64,000 nt of DNA from Saccharomonospora piscinae (GTDB lineage Bacteria; Actinomycetota; Actinomycetes; Mycobacteriales; Pseudonocardiaceae): assembly GCF_005862235.1 (NCBI RefSeq), contig NZ_VCEK01000002.1:310001-374000 (forward strand). The letters are read 5' to 3'. Position 1 is the first letter of the stretch. Each line of letters starts with the position of its first letter. The notes under the pieces were generated by a model. It made no database searches, had not been told where the DNA came from, and saw only the letters and a program-made list of their open reading frames with translations. Positions 8,224 through 17,244 of the stretch are shown here, one piece after another. Made by a program: the position numbers and the translations under genes.

Positions 8224-8826
8224 ATGGGGGATTCGATGAGCCAGGCCGAGGACGCACCGCAGAAGACCGGCTGGGGCGAACTGGGACACAAGTGGATCAC
8301 CGCGATCGCCGGGCTGATCACCGCGCTCGCGGGAGCAGGATTCTTCCTCGGCCGCTCCACCGCACCGGAGACACCCTCGTCGCCCGACGCGAACGCGGCC
8401 GCGCCGGTCACGGTGACCGTCACGGTGCCGGCGGGAAACGACCCCGGCACCGAGGCTTCCACCGCTCCGGTGGACACCGACTCCGACCTCCGCTGGGAGG
8501 GAAAGCTCAACTGGAACGGCTACGGGACCGGCTACAACCTCGACCTGGTTCCCCCGACGTACACCGACGGCCGGTACCTCAGCGGGACGCTGACCGGGCT
8601 GGAGTCCTACGGTGACGCGGCGCAGATCGCGGTGTGGAAGTCCGGCTCGTTTCCCGGCAGGGCGGACTGTGCCGAGGCCGTCGACACGGAAGGCACCGAC
8701 CACATCTCGACACTGGAGGAGGGCAACCAAGTCTGCGGCCGGACCTACGAGGGCCGCGTCTTCCGGCTCGAAGTCATCGCCGCCGGCAGTGACTTCAAGG
8801 CGGAGGGCGTCGTGTGGGAGAAGTGA
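8224..8826 (+). CDS. membrane-anchored hypothetical protein
   Basis: I do not recognise the family. One transmembrane segment (WITAIAGLITALAGAGFFLG, residues about 22-42) is followed by a Thr/Ser/Pro-rich linker and an extracytoplasmic domain with three cysteines. This is the pattern of a small extracellular domain tethered to the membrane. Starts at ATG 8224 or 8236 are both possible. A TAGGCT box lies at 8200-8205. Confidence 0.65.
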   Translation: MGDSMSQAEDAPQKTGWGELGHKWITAIAGLITALAGAGFFLGRSTAPETPSSPDANAAAPVTVTVTVPAGNDPGTEASTAPVDTDSDLRWEGKLNWNGYGTGYNLDLVPPTYTDGRYLSGTLTGLESYGDAAQIAVWKSGSFPGRADCAEAVDTEGTDHISTLEEGNQVCGRTYEGRVFRLEVIAAGSDFKAEGVVWEK

Positions 8827-8909
8827 CCTACAAACCGGCGATACAGCACCGTGGGCTGACGGGTCATGCCCACCGACCCGCACGTCGCGCGCCCACGCCT
8901 GCGGTGACA

Positions 8910-10058
8910 ATGGAGGGCGTGACCGCGACCCTGACCACGCCCGCGCTGCGGATCGGCCCCTACGCCGTCGACCCGCCCGTTGTGCTCGCCCCGATGGCGG
9001 GCATCACCAACGTCGCGTTCCGGCAGCTCTGCCAGGAGTACGGCGCCGGGCTCTACGTCTGCGAGATGATCACAGCGCGTGCCGTGGTGGAGCGCCACCC
9101 GGGCACGATGCACATGATGACCTTCGCCGAGGGTGAGCGTCCGCGATCCATGCAGCTCTACGGCGTCGACCCGAAGACGATGCGCGAGGCAGTAAAGATC
9201 GTCGTCGGCGAGGGGCTGGCGGATCACGTCGACGCGAACTTCGGCTGCCCCGTGGCGAAGGTGACCCGCAAGGGCGGCGGGGCCGCTCTGCCGTTCAAGC
9301 GCAGGCTGTTCGCCGACATCGTCCGTGCCTCGGTGGAGGCCGCTGAGCCCGCAGGGGTGCCGTTCACGGTCAAGTTCCGCGTGGGCATCGACGACGAGCA
9401 CCACACGTACCTCGACGCGGGCCGGATCGCCGAGGCGGAGGGGGCCTCGGCCGTGGCCCTGCACGCCCGCACGGCGGCGCAGCGCTACTCGGGCCAGGCG
9501 GACTGGTCGCGGATCGCGCGATTGAAGGAGGCGGTCACCGGCATTCCGGTGCTCGGCAACGGCGACATCTTCACCGCGTCGGACGCGCTGCGCATGATGG
9601 CGCAGACGGGCTGCGACGGCGTCGTGGTGGGGCGCGGCTGCCTGGGCAGGCCGTGGCTGTTCGGGGAGCTGGAGGCGGCCTTCGCGGGCAGGCCGGTGCC
9701 CGAGGGGCCGAACCTGGGCGAGGTGGCACGGGTGCTGCGCCGCCACGCCGACCTGCTGGTGCGGCACGACGGTGTGGACAAGGCGATGCGCGACCTCCGC
9801 AAGCACATGGCCTGGTACTTCATGGGCTTTCCCGTGGGCTCCTCGCTGCGCCGCCGGTTCGCGATGGTGTCGGCACCGGACGAACTGGACGAGTTGATCG
9901 GGCAGCTCGACCACGACGCCCCGTTCCCCGCCGACGCGCTGGGACCGAGGGGCCGGCAGGGTTCCCCCGGGAAGGTCACCCTGCCGCACGGCTGGCTGGA
10001 CGACCCCGACGACCCGTGCGTTCCCGAGGGCGCCGACCTCATGCACTCCGGCGGCTGA
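8910..10058 (+). CDS. dusB: tRNA-dihydrouridine synthase
   Basis: FMN-dependent reduction of uridine to dihydrouridine in tRNA D-loops, cytosolic. Visible are the TIM-barrel start LAPMAGITNVAFRQL, the catalytic Cys motif NFGCPVAKVTRKGGG, and the FMN phosphate region GNGDIFTASDA with VVGRGCLGRPWLF. Length (about 382 aa) fits actinobacterial DusB-type enzymes. The start is uncertain: ATG 8910, or GTG 8919, which lies 7 bases after GACAAT (8906-8911). In the second case ATG 8910 would sit inside the promoter. Confidence 0.92.
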   Translation: MEGVTATLTTPALRIGPYAVDPPVVLAPMAGITNVAFRQLCQEYGAGLYVCEMITARAVVERHPGTMHMMTFAEGERPRSMQLYGVDPKTMREAVKIVVGEGLADHVDANFGCPVAKVTRKGGGAALPFKRRLFADIVRASVEAAEPAGVPFTVKFRVGIDDEHHTYLDAGRIAEAEGASAVALHARTAAQRYSGQADWSRIARLKEAVTGIPVLGNGDIFTASDALRMMAQTGCDGVVVGRGCLGRPWLFGELEAAFAGRPVPEGPNLGEVARVLRRHADLLVRHDGVDKAMRDLRKHMAWYFMGFPVGSSLRRRFAMVSAPDELDELIGQLDHDAPFPADALGPRGRQGSPGKVTLPHGWLDDPDDPCVPEGADLMHSGG

Positions 10059-10097
10059 CCGGCTCGACCCGAGCGGTGACGGCGGCCACTGCGACTC

Positions 10098-10119
10098 ACT
10101 GACAACGAGCGTTGTCAGT
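10098..10119. terminator. 22-bp perfect palindrome after dusB
   Basis: Arms ACTGACAAC and GTTGTCAGT with loop GAGC, 39 bases after the dusB stop. Probably a terminator without a U-tract. The symmetry and size also suit a TetR-type operator. The remaining bases to 10340 hold the LCP gene promoter region and nothing else evident. Confidence 0.5.
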
Positions 10120-10340
10120 CGGCACCAAAAGTGAACCCCCGGTGGGCCGATCACGTGACGGGGGCCACGAACCAGCACCCTCCGTCGATAGTGACCGCCC
10201 AGTACAGCAACGCTGCGTAAAAAGTTCACACCGTGGTGTCGTCACGAACGGCGGATATCCGTACGATAACGAAAACCGTCCTCGCGGCGATCAACAAGCA
10301 GACAGAGCCCGGTAAGGGAACCTGAGCGAAGGGAGCGTGC

Positions 10341-13004
10341 GTGTCCGACGACCGCGGCACTCCCGGACTTACCTCGCAGGCGGAGGAATGGCGAGCGCAG
10401 GCCCGGCGCAACCGTGAGGAAGCCGAGCGCAAGCGCCGCCGCGCGCTCGACACGCAGGGCGGGATCAGCGTCGCCGAGATGCTCGCCCGCCACGCCGCCG
10501 AGCAGCAGCCGTCCGGCACCAACGGTCATGCCGGTTCCGCCCGGCAGCAGCGGCGTGCCACACAGCAGGTCGAGTCCGCCGTCCCCGGCAGTTCGAGCGC
10601 CGCGAGTGCCGCCGCGCCGCCGTCCCGCCGATCGCGGCGCGCCGCCGACGAGCACGTCGGCACCCCCGCCCCGCCGGAGAAGAACGGCCGCCGTAACGGC
10701 GGTCCGGGTCCTGCCGGGCTCCCGCAACGCACCGCACCGGAGCCACCGCAGTCCCTCGCGCGGCCGCACGGCACCCCGAGCGCCCCGCACGCGGGCCGAC
10801 CCGTTGCGCCGCCTCCCGCACCGGCGCCCCCGGCAACGACCCCGCCCCCGGCGACCACCCCGCCGACCCCGCCGAACCCACCGGCTCAGCCGCCGCCCCC
10901 GCTCGCGCGCCGGGAGGTTCCGAGACCCGAGCCGAGCCGGCCCGAACCGCCTTCGCGACGTCGCCAGGGGCCGCCGGAACCTCCGCGCCCCGACAACGGG
11001 CACCCGCGTCCGAACGGATCGCCGCCGCGCGGCTTCGAGCCCGGGCGCTCCGGTCACTTCGCCCTGCCCGATCCCCCCTCCGAGGAACCGCCCCGGCATG
11101 TGCCCGCCAGGGGGCGCGGCGCCGTGGCCGAGCCACCACCACCCGGTCGCCCCCCGAGCCGGGGCCCACAGCCGCCGCCGCGCAACCCACGCCCCGCCCG
11201 CGGCGCGCCGCCGCCACTACCGCCGCCGCCACCGCCGCTGGGTGGCCCCGATGTCGCCGCGCTCGACGCGCCGGAACGGCCTGGCGCTACCCCGCCCCCG
11301 CCCTCGCGCACACCCGCGCCACCCCGCGAGCCCCGGCCGCAGGGTGACAACCGCACCCGGCGGCGTCCTCCGATAGCGCCACCAGCGCCACCCGCGCCAC
11401 CCTCGGTGTCCGCCCCGCCGACGCCTCAGGCGCCCGCCGCGCAGCCCGCGCCGGAGGACTCCGAGGTCGCGCCGGAACAACCGCCGACGCAGCAGGCACC
11501 CGTACCGCCCCGCCCGCGCCGCCGTCCCGGCCAGGAGCGTGCCGAGCGCTCGCTCGAGGACCGGCTCACCATGACCGACCAGCTGGAGCCGGTCGACGAC
11601 GCCACGCGGGGCCGCCGCAAGATCGACGAGTCGCTGGCCCGGTTCTCCGCCGCGCACGACGAGCTCGAGGCACAGGAACGCAAGAAGCGGCAGAAGCGCC
11701 AGAAGCTGTTCGACCAGACCATGACCGCGTTGCAGCGGGTGGTTCCGGCCAAGTCCCACAAGCGCAACACCTCCCGGCGCAACCACACCGACCCCGACGA
11801 CGATGGGGAACCCGCACCGGCCGCTTCCCCACCCGAGAACGACGACACCCCGGACACGGCGAACACAGCGAACACAGCGGACACCGCGAACAACTCGAAC
11901 ACGGCACGGCGGAGCGAACGCAAGGTACTCGCGTCCCGTGCGGGCGCGGTGGTGATCGCCGCGTTGGTACTGCTCACCAGCGGGGTCGGCTGGGGCGCGA
12001 AGACCTGGTTCGAGGGCCAGTTCAACGAGATCGTCGCGCTCGACGAGAACTCCGACGACATTCGCAAGGCCACCGCACAGCTCGGCGACGAGAACTTCCT
12101 GATCGTCGGGTCGGACACCCGGGCCGGTGCCCGGCCACAGGACAACGTGGGGACCACCGAGAACGTCAAGGGAGCGCGGTCCGACACCCTGATGCTGGCG
12201 CACATCCCGGAGGACCGCACCAGGGCCGTCGTCGTCTCCTTCCCCCGTGACCTGGAGATCACGCGGCCGGAGTGCCAGCGGTGGGACTCCACCACGGGTT
12301 CGTACGGCGAGCCGCTGCCCCCCGAGGAGGCCGTGAAGCTCAACTCCGCGTTCAACGCGGGTGGTCCCCGGTGCGTGACCAAGGTGATCCAGCAACTGTC
12401 CGGCATGAAGATCAACCACTTCGTGGGCATCGACTTCCAGGGATTCAAGGGCATGGTCGACGCCGTCGGCGGCGTCACCGTGCATCTCGACGAGCCCATG
12501 GAGGACGCCGAGCTGGGCCTCATCGTGGCCGAGACGGGCGATGTGCTGCTCAAGGGCGACCAGGCGCTGAACTTCGTGCGCGCCCGCAAGGTCTACAGCG
12601 ACCCGACGTTCTCCGACTACGGGCGCATGCAACGGCAGCAGCAGTTCCTCTCCGCCCTGCTCGGCAAGGTGCTGTCCGGCGACGTGCTGCTCGACATGGG
12701 CAGGCTGACCGGCTTCGTGCGGGCGTTCGCGAACTCGACGTTCGGCCAGAACATCGGCGTCGACCAGATGCTGACGCTCGCGCAGTCGATGCGCGGGATG
12801 GACGCGGGCAAGGTCACCTTCCTCACCGTCCCGACGGTGGGGGAGCCGAACGAACGCGGTAACGAGGTACTGCTGGAGGCCGACACCGACCAGCTGTTCG
12901 AGACCCTCATCGAGAACACCCCGCTGCCGGGCGAGGAGCCGGAACCGGGGCAGGGGACGGGTGCGGGCGTCGGGACGTCGCAGCAGGCCGCCGCCCCGGC
13001 GTAG
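10341..13004 (+). CDS. LytR-CpsA-Psr (LCP) family protein with long Pro-rich N-terminus
   Basis: LCP enzymes transfer polyprenyl-linked polymers (arabinogalactan or wall teichoic-acid-like glycans) to peptidoglycan. The protein has four parts. Residues 1-400 are Arg/Pro-rich and low complexity. Residues about 420-470 are charged and helical. One transmembrane segment (AGAVVIAALVLLTSGVGWGA) lies near residues 534-552. An extracytoplasmic LCP domain covers about 590-850, with GSDTRAG, RSDTLML, VSFPRDL and the late RARKVYSDPTFSDYGRMQRQ motif. The GTG start at 10341 is preceded by GAAGGGAGC. At 887 aa it is much longer than typical LCP proteins, because of the cytoplasmic extension. Confidence 0.88.
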   Translation: MSDDRGTPGLTSQAEEWRAQARRNREEAERKRRRALDTQGGISVAEMLARHAAEQQPSGTNGHAGSARQQRRATQQVESAVPGSSSAASAAAPPSRRSRRAADEHVGTPAPPEKNGRRNGGPGPAGLPQRTAPEPPQSLARPHGTPSAPHAGRPVAPPPAPAPPATTPPPATTPPTPPNPPAQPPPPLARREVPRPEPSRPEPPSRRRQGPPEPPRPDNGHPRPNGSPPRGFEPGRSGHFALPDPPSEEPPRHVPARGRGAVAEPPPPGRPPSRGPQPPPRNPRPARGAPPPLPPPPPPLGGPDVAALDAPERPGATPPPPSRTPAPPREPRPQGDNRTRRRPPIAPPAPPAPPSVSAPPTPQAPAAQPAPEDSEVAPEQPPTQQAPVPPRPRRRPGQERAERSLEDRLTMTDQLEPVDDATRGRRKIDESLARFSAAHDELEAQERKKRQKRQKLFDQTMTALQRVVPAKSHKRNTSRRNHTDPDDDGEPAPAASPPENDDTPDTANTANTADTANNSNTARRSERKVLASRAGAVVIAALVLLTSGVGWGAKTWFEGQFNEIVALDENSDDIRKATAQLGDENFLIVGSDTRAGARPQDNVGTTENVKGARSDTLMLAHIPEDRTRAVVVSFPRDLEITRPECQRWDSTTGSYGEPLPPEEAVKLNSAFNAGGPRCVTKVIQQLSGMKINHFVGIDFQGFKGMVDAVGGVTVHLDEPMEDAELGLIVAETGDVLLKGDQALNFVRARKVYSDPTFSDYGRMQRQQQFLSALLGKVLSGDVLLDMGRLTGFVRAFANSTFGQNIGVDQMLTLAQSMRGMDAGKVTFLTVPTVGEPNERGNEVLLEADTDQLFETLIENTPLPGEEPEPGQGTGAGVGTSQQAAAPA

Positions 13005-13020
13005 CGAAAAGGCCAGGTCC

Positions 13021-13077
13021 GGTTCACCCCGGGTTCATCTCGCGGTGCGGCGCGGGCGTCAACCCCGGACGTAGAGT
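13021..13077 (+). promoter_or_regulatory. PHO box and -10 box upstream of phoU
   Basis: Two 11-base direct repeats, GGTTCACCCCG (13021-13031) and GGTTCATCTCG (13032-13042), match the GTTCACC-type PhoP repeat of actinomycetes. A TAGAGT box (13072-13077) follows and lies 7 bases before the phoU ATG. Activation by PhoP under phosphate limitation is inferred. Confidence 0.65.
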
Positions 13078-13084
13078 GAGCCCC

Positions 13085-13756
13085 ATGCGCGAGGCTTACC
13101 ACGTCGAACTCGAGAACCTGGCCACGAAGCTGGCCGACATGTCCGTCCAGGTGGCGGACGCCATGGAGCGGGCCACGACGGCCATGCTCGACTCCGACCT
13201 GGAGCTGGCGGAACAGGTCATCAGCGACGACACCCTGGTCGACGACGCGCGCGCCGACTGCGAGGAGCAGGCGTACGCGCTGCTCGCGCTGCAGGCGCCG
13301 GTCGCGACAGACCTGCGGGTCGTGCTCGCCGCCATCCACGCCGCCGAGAGCCTGGAACGGATGGGCGATCTCGCCCTGCACGTCGCCAAGGCGGCACGTC
13401 GCAGGCACCCCGACCCCGTTCTGCCGCAGGACGTGCGGAAGTACTTCTCCGACATGGGCGCCATCGCGGTGCGCCTGGCGCGCAGGACCGAGCAGGTGAT
13501 CCGGACCCGCGACGTCGAGGCGGCCCGCAGCATGGAGGAAGACGACGACCAGGTCGACGACATCCACCGCCACCTGTTCAGCGTGATCATGGCGAAGGAC
13601 TGGGAGCACGGGGTGCCCACCGCGGTGGACATCACGCTGCTCGGCAGGTTCTACGAGCGCTACGCCGATCACGCCGTGTCGGTGGCTCGCCGGATGGTGT
13701 TCGTGGTCACGGGCCGTATGCCGGGCTACTCCAGCGCCGAGTCCGACGCTGTCTGA
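13085..13756 (+). CDS. phoU: phosphate transport regulator PhoU
   Basis: Two tandem PhoU three-helix units (start MREAYHVELENLATKL; second unit from about residue 120), with metal-binding E/D-rich stretches such as NxxxD and ExxxD patterns. It is 223 aa, the normal length. PhoU couples the Pst transporter to the phosphate two-component system and restrains uptake. It lies upstream of pstSCAB on the same strand, but about 250 bases and a separate promoter divide them. The ATG at 13085 is probably leaderless and has a PHO box upstream. Confidence 0.93.
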   Translation: MREAYHVELENLATKLADMSVQVADAMERATTAMLDSDLELAEQVISDDTLVDDARADCEEQAYALLALQAPVATDLRVVLAAIHAAESLERMGDLALHVAKAARRRHPDPVLPQDVRKYFSDMGAIAVRLARRTEQVIRTRDVEAARSMEEDDDQVDDIHRHLFSVIMAKDWEHGVPTAVDITLLGRFYERYADHAVSVARRMVFVVTGRMPGYSSAESDAV

Positions 13757-13883
13757 GTTGGCCCGAAAGGATGCTTGCCGCACACCGGACGTCCATGTTG
13801 TGTCCCGCTTCCGGCCGAATGGGCGCTAACGGAGCGTCACGTCCGTGTGATGTCGCCGTGATGTTCGCCGGATGTCCGGTGTC

Positions 13884-13938
13884 GTTCAGCTTCCGTTCAC
13901 CAACACTGTTCTGCGGTGTCACGTCCCGCCCATAGCGT
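13884..13938 (+). promoter_or_regulatory. PHO box and -10 box of the pst operon
   Basis: GTTCAGCTTCC (13884-13894) and GTTCACCAACA (13895-13905) are adjacent 11-base repeats of the PhoP type. A TAGCGT box lies at 13933-13938. The spacing puts the repeats just upstream of the -35 position. Confidence 0.65.
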
Positions 13939-14003
13939 CCAGCATCGTGAGCATTCCCCGTGGTCGGCCGCAGCCGACCGCCCCCTTTCGGAAGAGGTCA
14001 ACT

Positions 14004-15101
14004 GTGAAGCGTTACCCCCTGGGCCGTGTGATCGCTCTCCCGGCGGCCGCCGCGCTCACCTTCGGCATCGCGGCCTGCGGGTCGGCCAACGAGGAGAGCA
14101 GCGGGCAAGGCGGCGACGGTTCGGGCCTGTCGGGCACCATCTCCGGCGCAGGCGCCAGCTCGCAGGAAGCCGCGCAGAAGGCGTGGCAGGCCAGCTTCCT
14201 CGACGCCAACCCCGACGTCACGGTGAACTATGACCCGATCGGCTCCGGCGGTGGCCGGGAGCAGTTCGTCAGCGGTGGCTCCGACTTCGGTGGCACCGAC
14301 GCGTTCCTCGACGACGAGGAGCTGGCCGGTGCCCAGGAGCGGTGCGGCGAGGTCGTGGAGATCCCCACCTACGTCTCGCCCGTCGCGGTGGTCTTCAACC
14401 TGGAGGGTGTCGAGGAGCTGAACCTCAAGCCCGCCACGATCGCCAAGATCTTCAACCAGGAGATCACCAACTGGAACGACCCGGAGATCGCCGCCGACAA
14501 CCCGGACGCCGACCTGCCGGACCAGGCGATCACGCCGGTCAACCGCTCCGACGAGTCCGGCACCACCGAGAACTTCGTCGAGTACCTGACGGCCGCGGCG
14601 CCGGAGGACTGGCCGCACGAGGTCAGCGGTGACTGGCCGGTGCAGGGCGGCGAGGCCGCACAGGGCACCTCGGGTGTCGTGCAGGCCGTCGCCAACGGCA
14701 ACGGCGCGATCGGCTACGCCGACGCCAGCATGGCCGGCGACCTCGGCACCGTGAAGGTGGGCGTCGGCGAGGAGTTCGTCTCGTACTCGCCCGAGGCCGC
14801 CGCGAAGGTGCTGGAGGTGTCCGAGCGCATCGAGGGTCGCGGCGACTACAGCTTCGCCTACGAGCTGGCTCGGGACACCACCGAGGAGGGCACCTACCCC
14901 ATCGTGCTCGTCTCGTATGCTCTGGCCTGCGCGAACTACGATGACGCCGACACGGCCGAGGTCGTGAAGGCGTACTTCGACTACATGATCAGCTCCGAGG
15001 GCCAGCAGGCGTCGGCGGAGAACGCCGGCTCCGCGCCGATCTCCGACGCCCTGCGTCAGGAGCTCCAGCCCGCGGTCGACGCGATCGGCTCCGGCAGCTG
15101 A
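14004..15101 (+). CDS. pstS: phosphate ABC transporter substrate-binding lipoprotein
   Basis: Extracytoplasmic phosphate-binding protein anchored by lipid. A signal peptide ends in a lipobox, GIAAC, near residue 27. The mature part has PstS features: ISGAGASSQEAAQ at the N-terminus (phosphate-binding SGA/S loop), SGGSDFGGTDAFL, and NRSDESGTTENF. GTG 14004 is chosen because GAAGAGG lies 6-7 bases before it and the signal peptide begins properly there. An in-frame GTG at 13947 would add 19 residues. A strong hairpin after the gene likely limits read-through into pstC. Confidence 0.95.
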   Translation: MKRYPLGRVIALPAAAALTFGIAACGSANEESSGQGGDGSGLSGTISGAGASSQEAAQKAWQASFLDANPDVTVNYDPIGSGGGREQFVSGGSDFGGTDAFLDDEELAGAQERCGEVVEIPTYVSPVAVVFNLEGVEELNLKPATIAKIFNQEITNWNDPEIAADNPDADLPDQAITPVNRSDESGTTENFVEYLTAAAPEDWPHEVSGDWPVQGGEAAQGTSGVVQAVANGNGAIGYADASMAGDLGTVKVGVGEEFVSYSPEAAAKVLEVSERIEGRGDYSFAYELARDTTEEGTYPIVLVSYALACANYDDADTAEVVKAYFDYMISSEGQQASAENAGSAPISDALRQELQPAVDAIGSGS

Positions 15102-15119
15102 CGCTGACAACCGCAGCCT

Positions 15120-15155
15120 GTCCGGGTGGTCACCCAGTGAGGTGACCACCCGGAC
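15120..15155 (+). terminator. strong hairpin between pstS and pstC
   Basis: Perfect 15-bp arms (GTCCGGGTGGTCACC and complement) with a 6-base loop. Lying inside the pst operon it probably causes partial termination, giving more PstS than membrane subunits, or protects the pstS transcript 3' end. Confidence 0.75.
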
Positions 15156-15189
15156 GCCGTGTTCAGGCCAGCACCAGAAGGGATGGCAA

Positions 15190-16134
15190 TTGCCCACCAC
15201 AGCGGATAGGTCGCGCGCGCGGAGGGTGCCGCAGCGGCCAGGGGACCGCCTCTTCGCTGGCGCCTCCACCGGCGCGGGCGTACTGATCCTCGTCGTCCTC
15301 GCGGGAGTCGCGGCGTTCCTCGTGGTGGAGGCGTGGCCCGCACTCGTCGCCCCCGCCGAGGACATCCCGGACGGCGAGGGACTGGCCCTCTACATCTGGC
15401 CACTGCTGTTCGGCACCGTGCTGTCGGCGGTGTTCGCACTGCTCATCGCCGCCCCGCTCGCGGTGGCGATCGCGCTGTTCGTCACCTACTACGCGCCGCG
15501 CCGCATCGCTCAGATCCTCGGCTACGTCATCGACCTCCTCGCGGCCGTGCCGAGCATCGTGTACGGCCTGTGGGGGTTCAACCAGCTCGCACCTCTCACC
15601 GTGGAGCCGACGGGCTGGCTGGCCGACAACCTCGGCTTCCTGCCGTTCTTCGAGGGCCCGCCCTCGGCGACGGGCCGCACGATGCTGGTCGCGATCATGG
15701 TGCTGGCCGTCATGATCCTGCCGATCATCACGGCGGTCGTGCGGGAGGCGTTCCGCCAGACGCCGAGGCTGCACGAGGAGGCGTCGCTCGCGCTCGGCGC
15801 CACCCGCTGGGAAATGATCAGAATGGCGGTGCTGCCGTTCGGCCGGTCGAGCATCATCGGCGCCTCCATGCTCGGCCTGGGTCGCGCGCTCGGCGAGACC
15901 ATGGCGGTGGCGATCGTGCTCTCGGTCTCCGGCGGCGTCACCTTCAACCTCATCGGCACCGGTAACCCGGGCACCATCGCGGCCAACATCGCGTTGCAGT
16001 TCCCCGAGTCCACCGGTATCGCCGTCAACACGCTCATCGCGTCCGGCCTGGTGCTCTTCGCTCTGACGCTGGTCGTGAACATGATCGCCCGTGCGGTCAT
16101 CGAGCGGCGCAAGGAATTCTCGGGGGCCAACTGA
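15190..16134 (+). CDS. pstC: phosphate ABC transporter permease PstC
   Basis: Inner-membrane permease of the Pst phosphate importer with about six helices and the ABC-permease coupling loop (EEASLALGATRWEMIRMAVLPF). The TTG start at 15190 is preferred because AGAAGGGA ends 6 bases before it and no better ATG/GTG fits the family N-terminus. The stop overlaps the pstA start (TGATG), so the two are translationally coupled. Confidence 0.94.
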   Translation: MPTTADRSRARRVPQRPGDRLFAGASTGAGVLILVVLAGVAAFLVVEAWPALVAPAEDIPDGEGLALYIWPLLFGTVLSAVFALLIAAPLAVAIALFVTYYAPRRIAQILGYVIDLLAAVPSIVYGLWGFNQLAPLTVEPTGWLADNLGFLPFFEGPPSATGRTMLVAIMVLAVMILPIITAVVREAFRQTPRLHEEASLALGATRWEMIRMAVLPFGRSSIIGASMLGLGRALGETMAVAIVLSVSGGVTFNLIGTGNPGTIAANIALQFPESTGIAVNTLIASGLVLFALTLVVNMIARAVIERRKEFSGAN

Positions 16135-17222
16135 TGTCGACACCGACAAGCTCTCCCGACATGGACAACACCGACCTCCACACGCCGCTCTCGGGCGTGC
16201 CACTCACGCACGGGCAGCTACCGAAGTACACGCCGTGGCTTGTGCTCGCCGCGGCGGTGCTCGCCGGACTCGGACTCTGGCTCGCGGGCTGGAACGTCGT
16301 GGCCGCCGCGCTCGCGGCCGCCGTCGCCTACACCGTCGTCGTGTACGGGTGGTCGCGCGCGGTCGAGGGCGCGCGCAAGGCCAAGGACCGGCTCGTCACC
16401 GCCGTCGTCACCGGCTCGTTCCTCCTCGCGCTGCTGCCGCTGATCTCCGTGGTCGTGACGGTCCTGTCGAAGGGCCTGGCCCGCTTCGACGCGGAGTTCT
16501 TCACGTTCTCGATGCGCGGCATCCTCGGCGAGGGCGGCGGCGTCTACCACGCCATCATGGGCACGCTGATCATCACCGGGCTCGCGGCACTGATCTCGGT
16601 GCCCGTCGGCATGCTGACAGCGATCTACCTGGTGGAGTACGGGCGCGGCAGGCTCGCCAAGGCGATCACCTTCTTCGTCGACGTCATGACCGGCATCCCG
16701 TCGATCGTGGCCGGTTTGTTCGCCTACGCACTGTTCGCGCTGATCTTCGGACCGGGCGTGCGCATGGGCATCATGGGAGCCATCGCGCTGAGCGTGTTGA
16801 TGATCCCCGTGGTGGTGCGGTCGACGGAGGAGATGCTCAAGCTCGTCCCCAACGAACTGCGCGAGGCCTCGTACGCGCTGGGCGTGCCGAAGTGGCGCAC
16901 TATCCTCAAGGTCGTGCTGCCCACGGCCCTGGCCGGGATCGCCACCGGTGTCACACTCGCCATCGCGAGGGTGATCGGTGAGACGGCACCGCTGCTGGTC
17001 ACGGTGGGCATCACGACGAGCGACAACTTCGACCCCTTCGACGGGCGGATGGCCACGCTCCCGGTCTTCGCGTACTACCAGTACGTCGCGCCGGGAACCC
17101 CGCCCGAACCCGCGCTCGAACGGGCCTGGGCAGCCGCGCTGCTGCTCATCATCATCGTGATGGCGCTCAACCTCGTGGCCCGGCTCATCTCCCGGCTGTT
17201 CGCACCGAAGACCCGCGGCTGA
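16134..17222 (+). CDS. pstA: phosphate ABC transporter permease PstA
   Basis: Second permease of the Pst complex. It has a hydrophilic N-terminus (about 35 residues), then multiple helices and the coupling loop [20 protein letters not shown]. Its ATG overlaps the pstC stop. Two extra N-terminal helices (residues about 38-75) precede the standard six-helix core, giving 362 aa. Confidence 0.94.
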   Translation: MSTPTSSPDMDNTDLHTPLSGVPLTHGQLPKYTPWLVLAAAVLAGLGLWLAGWNVVAAALAAAVAYTVVVYGWSRAVEGARKAKDRLVTAVVTGSFLLALLPLISVVVTVLSKGLARFDAEFFTFSMRGILGEGGGVYHAIMGTLIITGLAALISVPVGMLTAIYLVEYGRGRLAKAITFFVDVMTGIPSIVAGLFAYALFALIFGPGVRMGIMGAIALSVLMIPVVVRSTEEMLKLVPNELREASYALGVPKWRTILKVVLPTALAGIATGVTLAIARVIGETAPLLVTVGITTSDNFDPFDGRMATLPVFAYYQYVAPGTPPEPALERAWAAALLLIIIVMALNLVARLISRLFAPKTRG

Positions 17223-17244
17223 CGCGGCAAGGATTGGAAGCACA

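Noticed and set aside
8745-10229. Long minus-strand open frame opposite dusB
   Set aside because: The dusB motifs on the plus strand are unambiguous; the antisense frame has no recognisable content.
11217-12632. Minus-strand open frame inside the LCP gene
   Set aside because: Antisense to the Pro-rich and LCP regions; no domain or start signal.
13947-14003. Longer pstS from GTG 13947
   Set aside because: No ribosome site, puts 19 polar residues before the signal peptide, and lies almost at the predicted transcript start.
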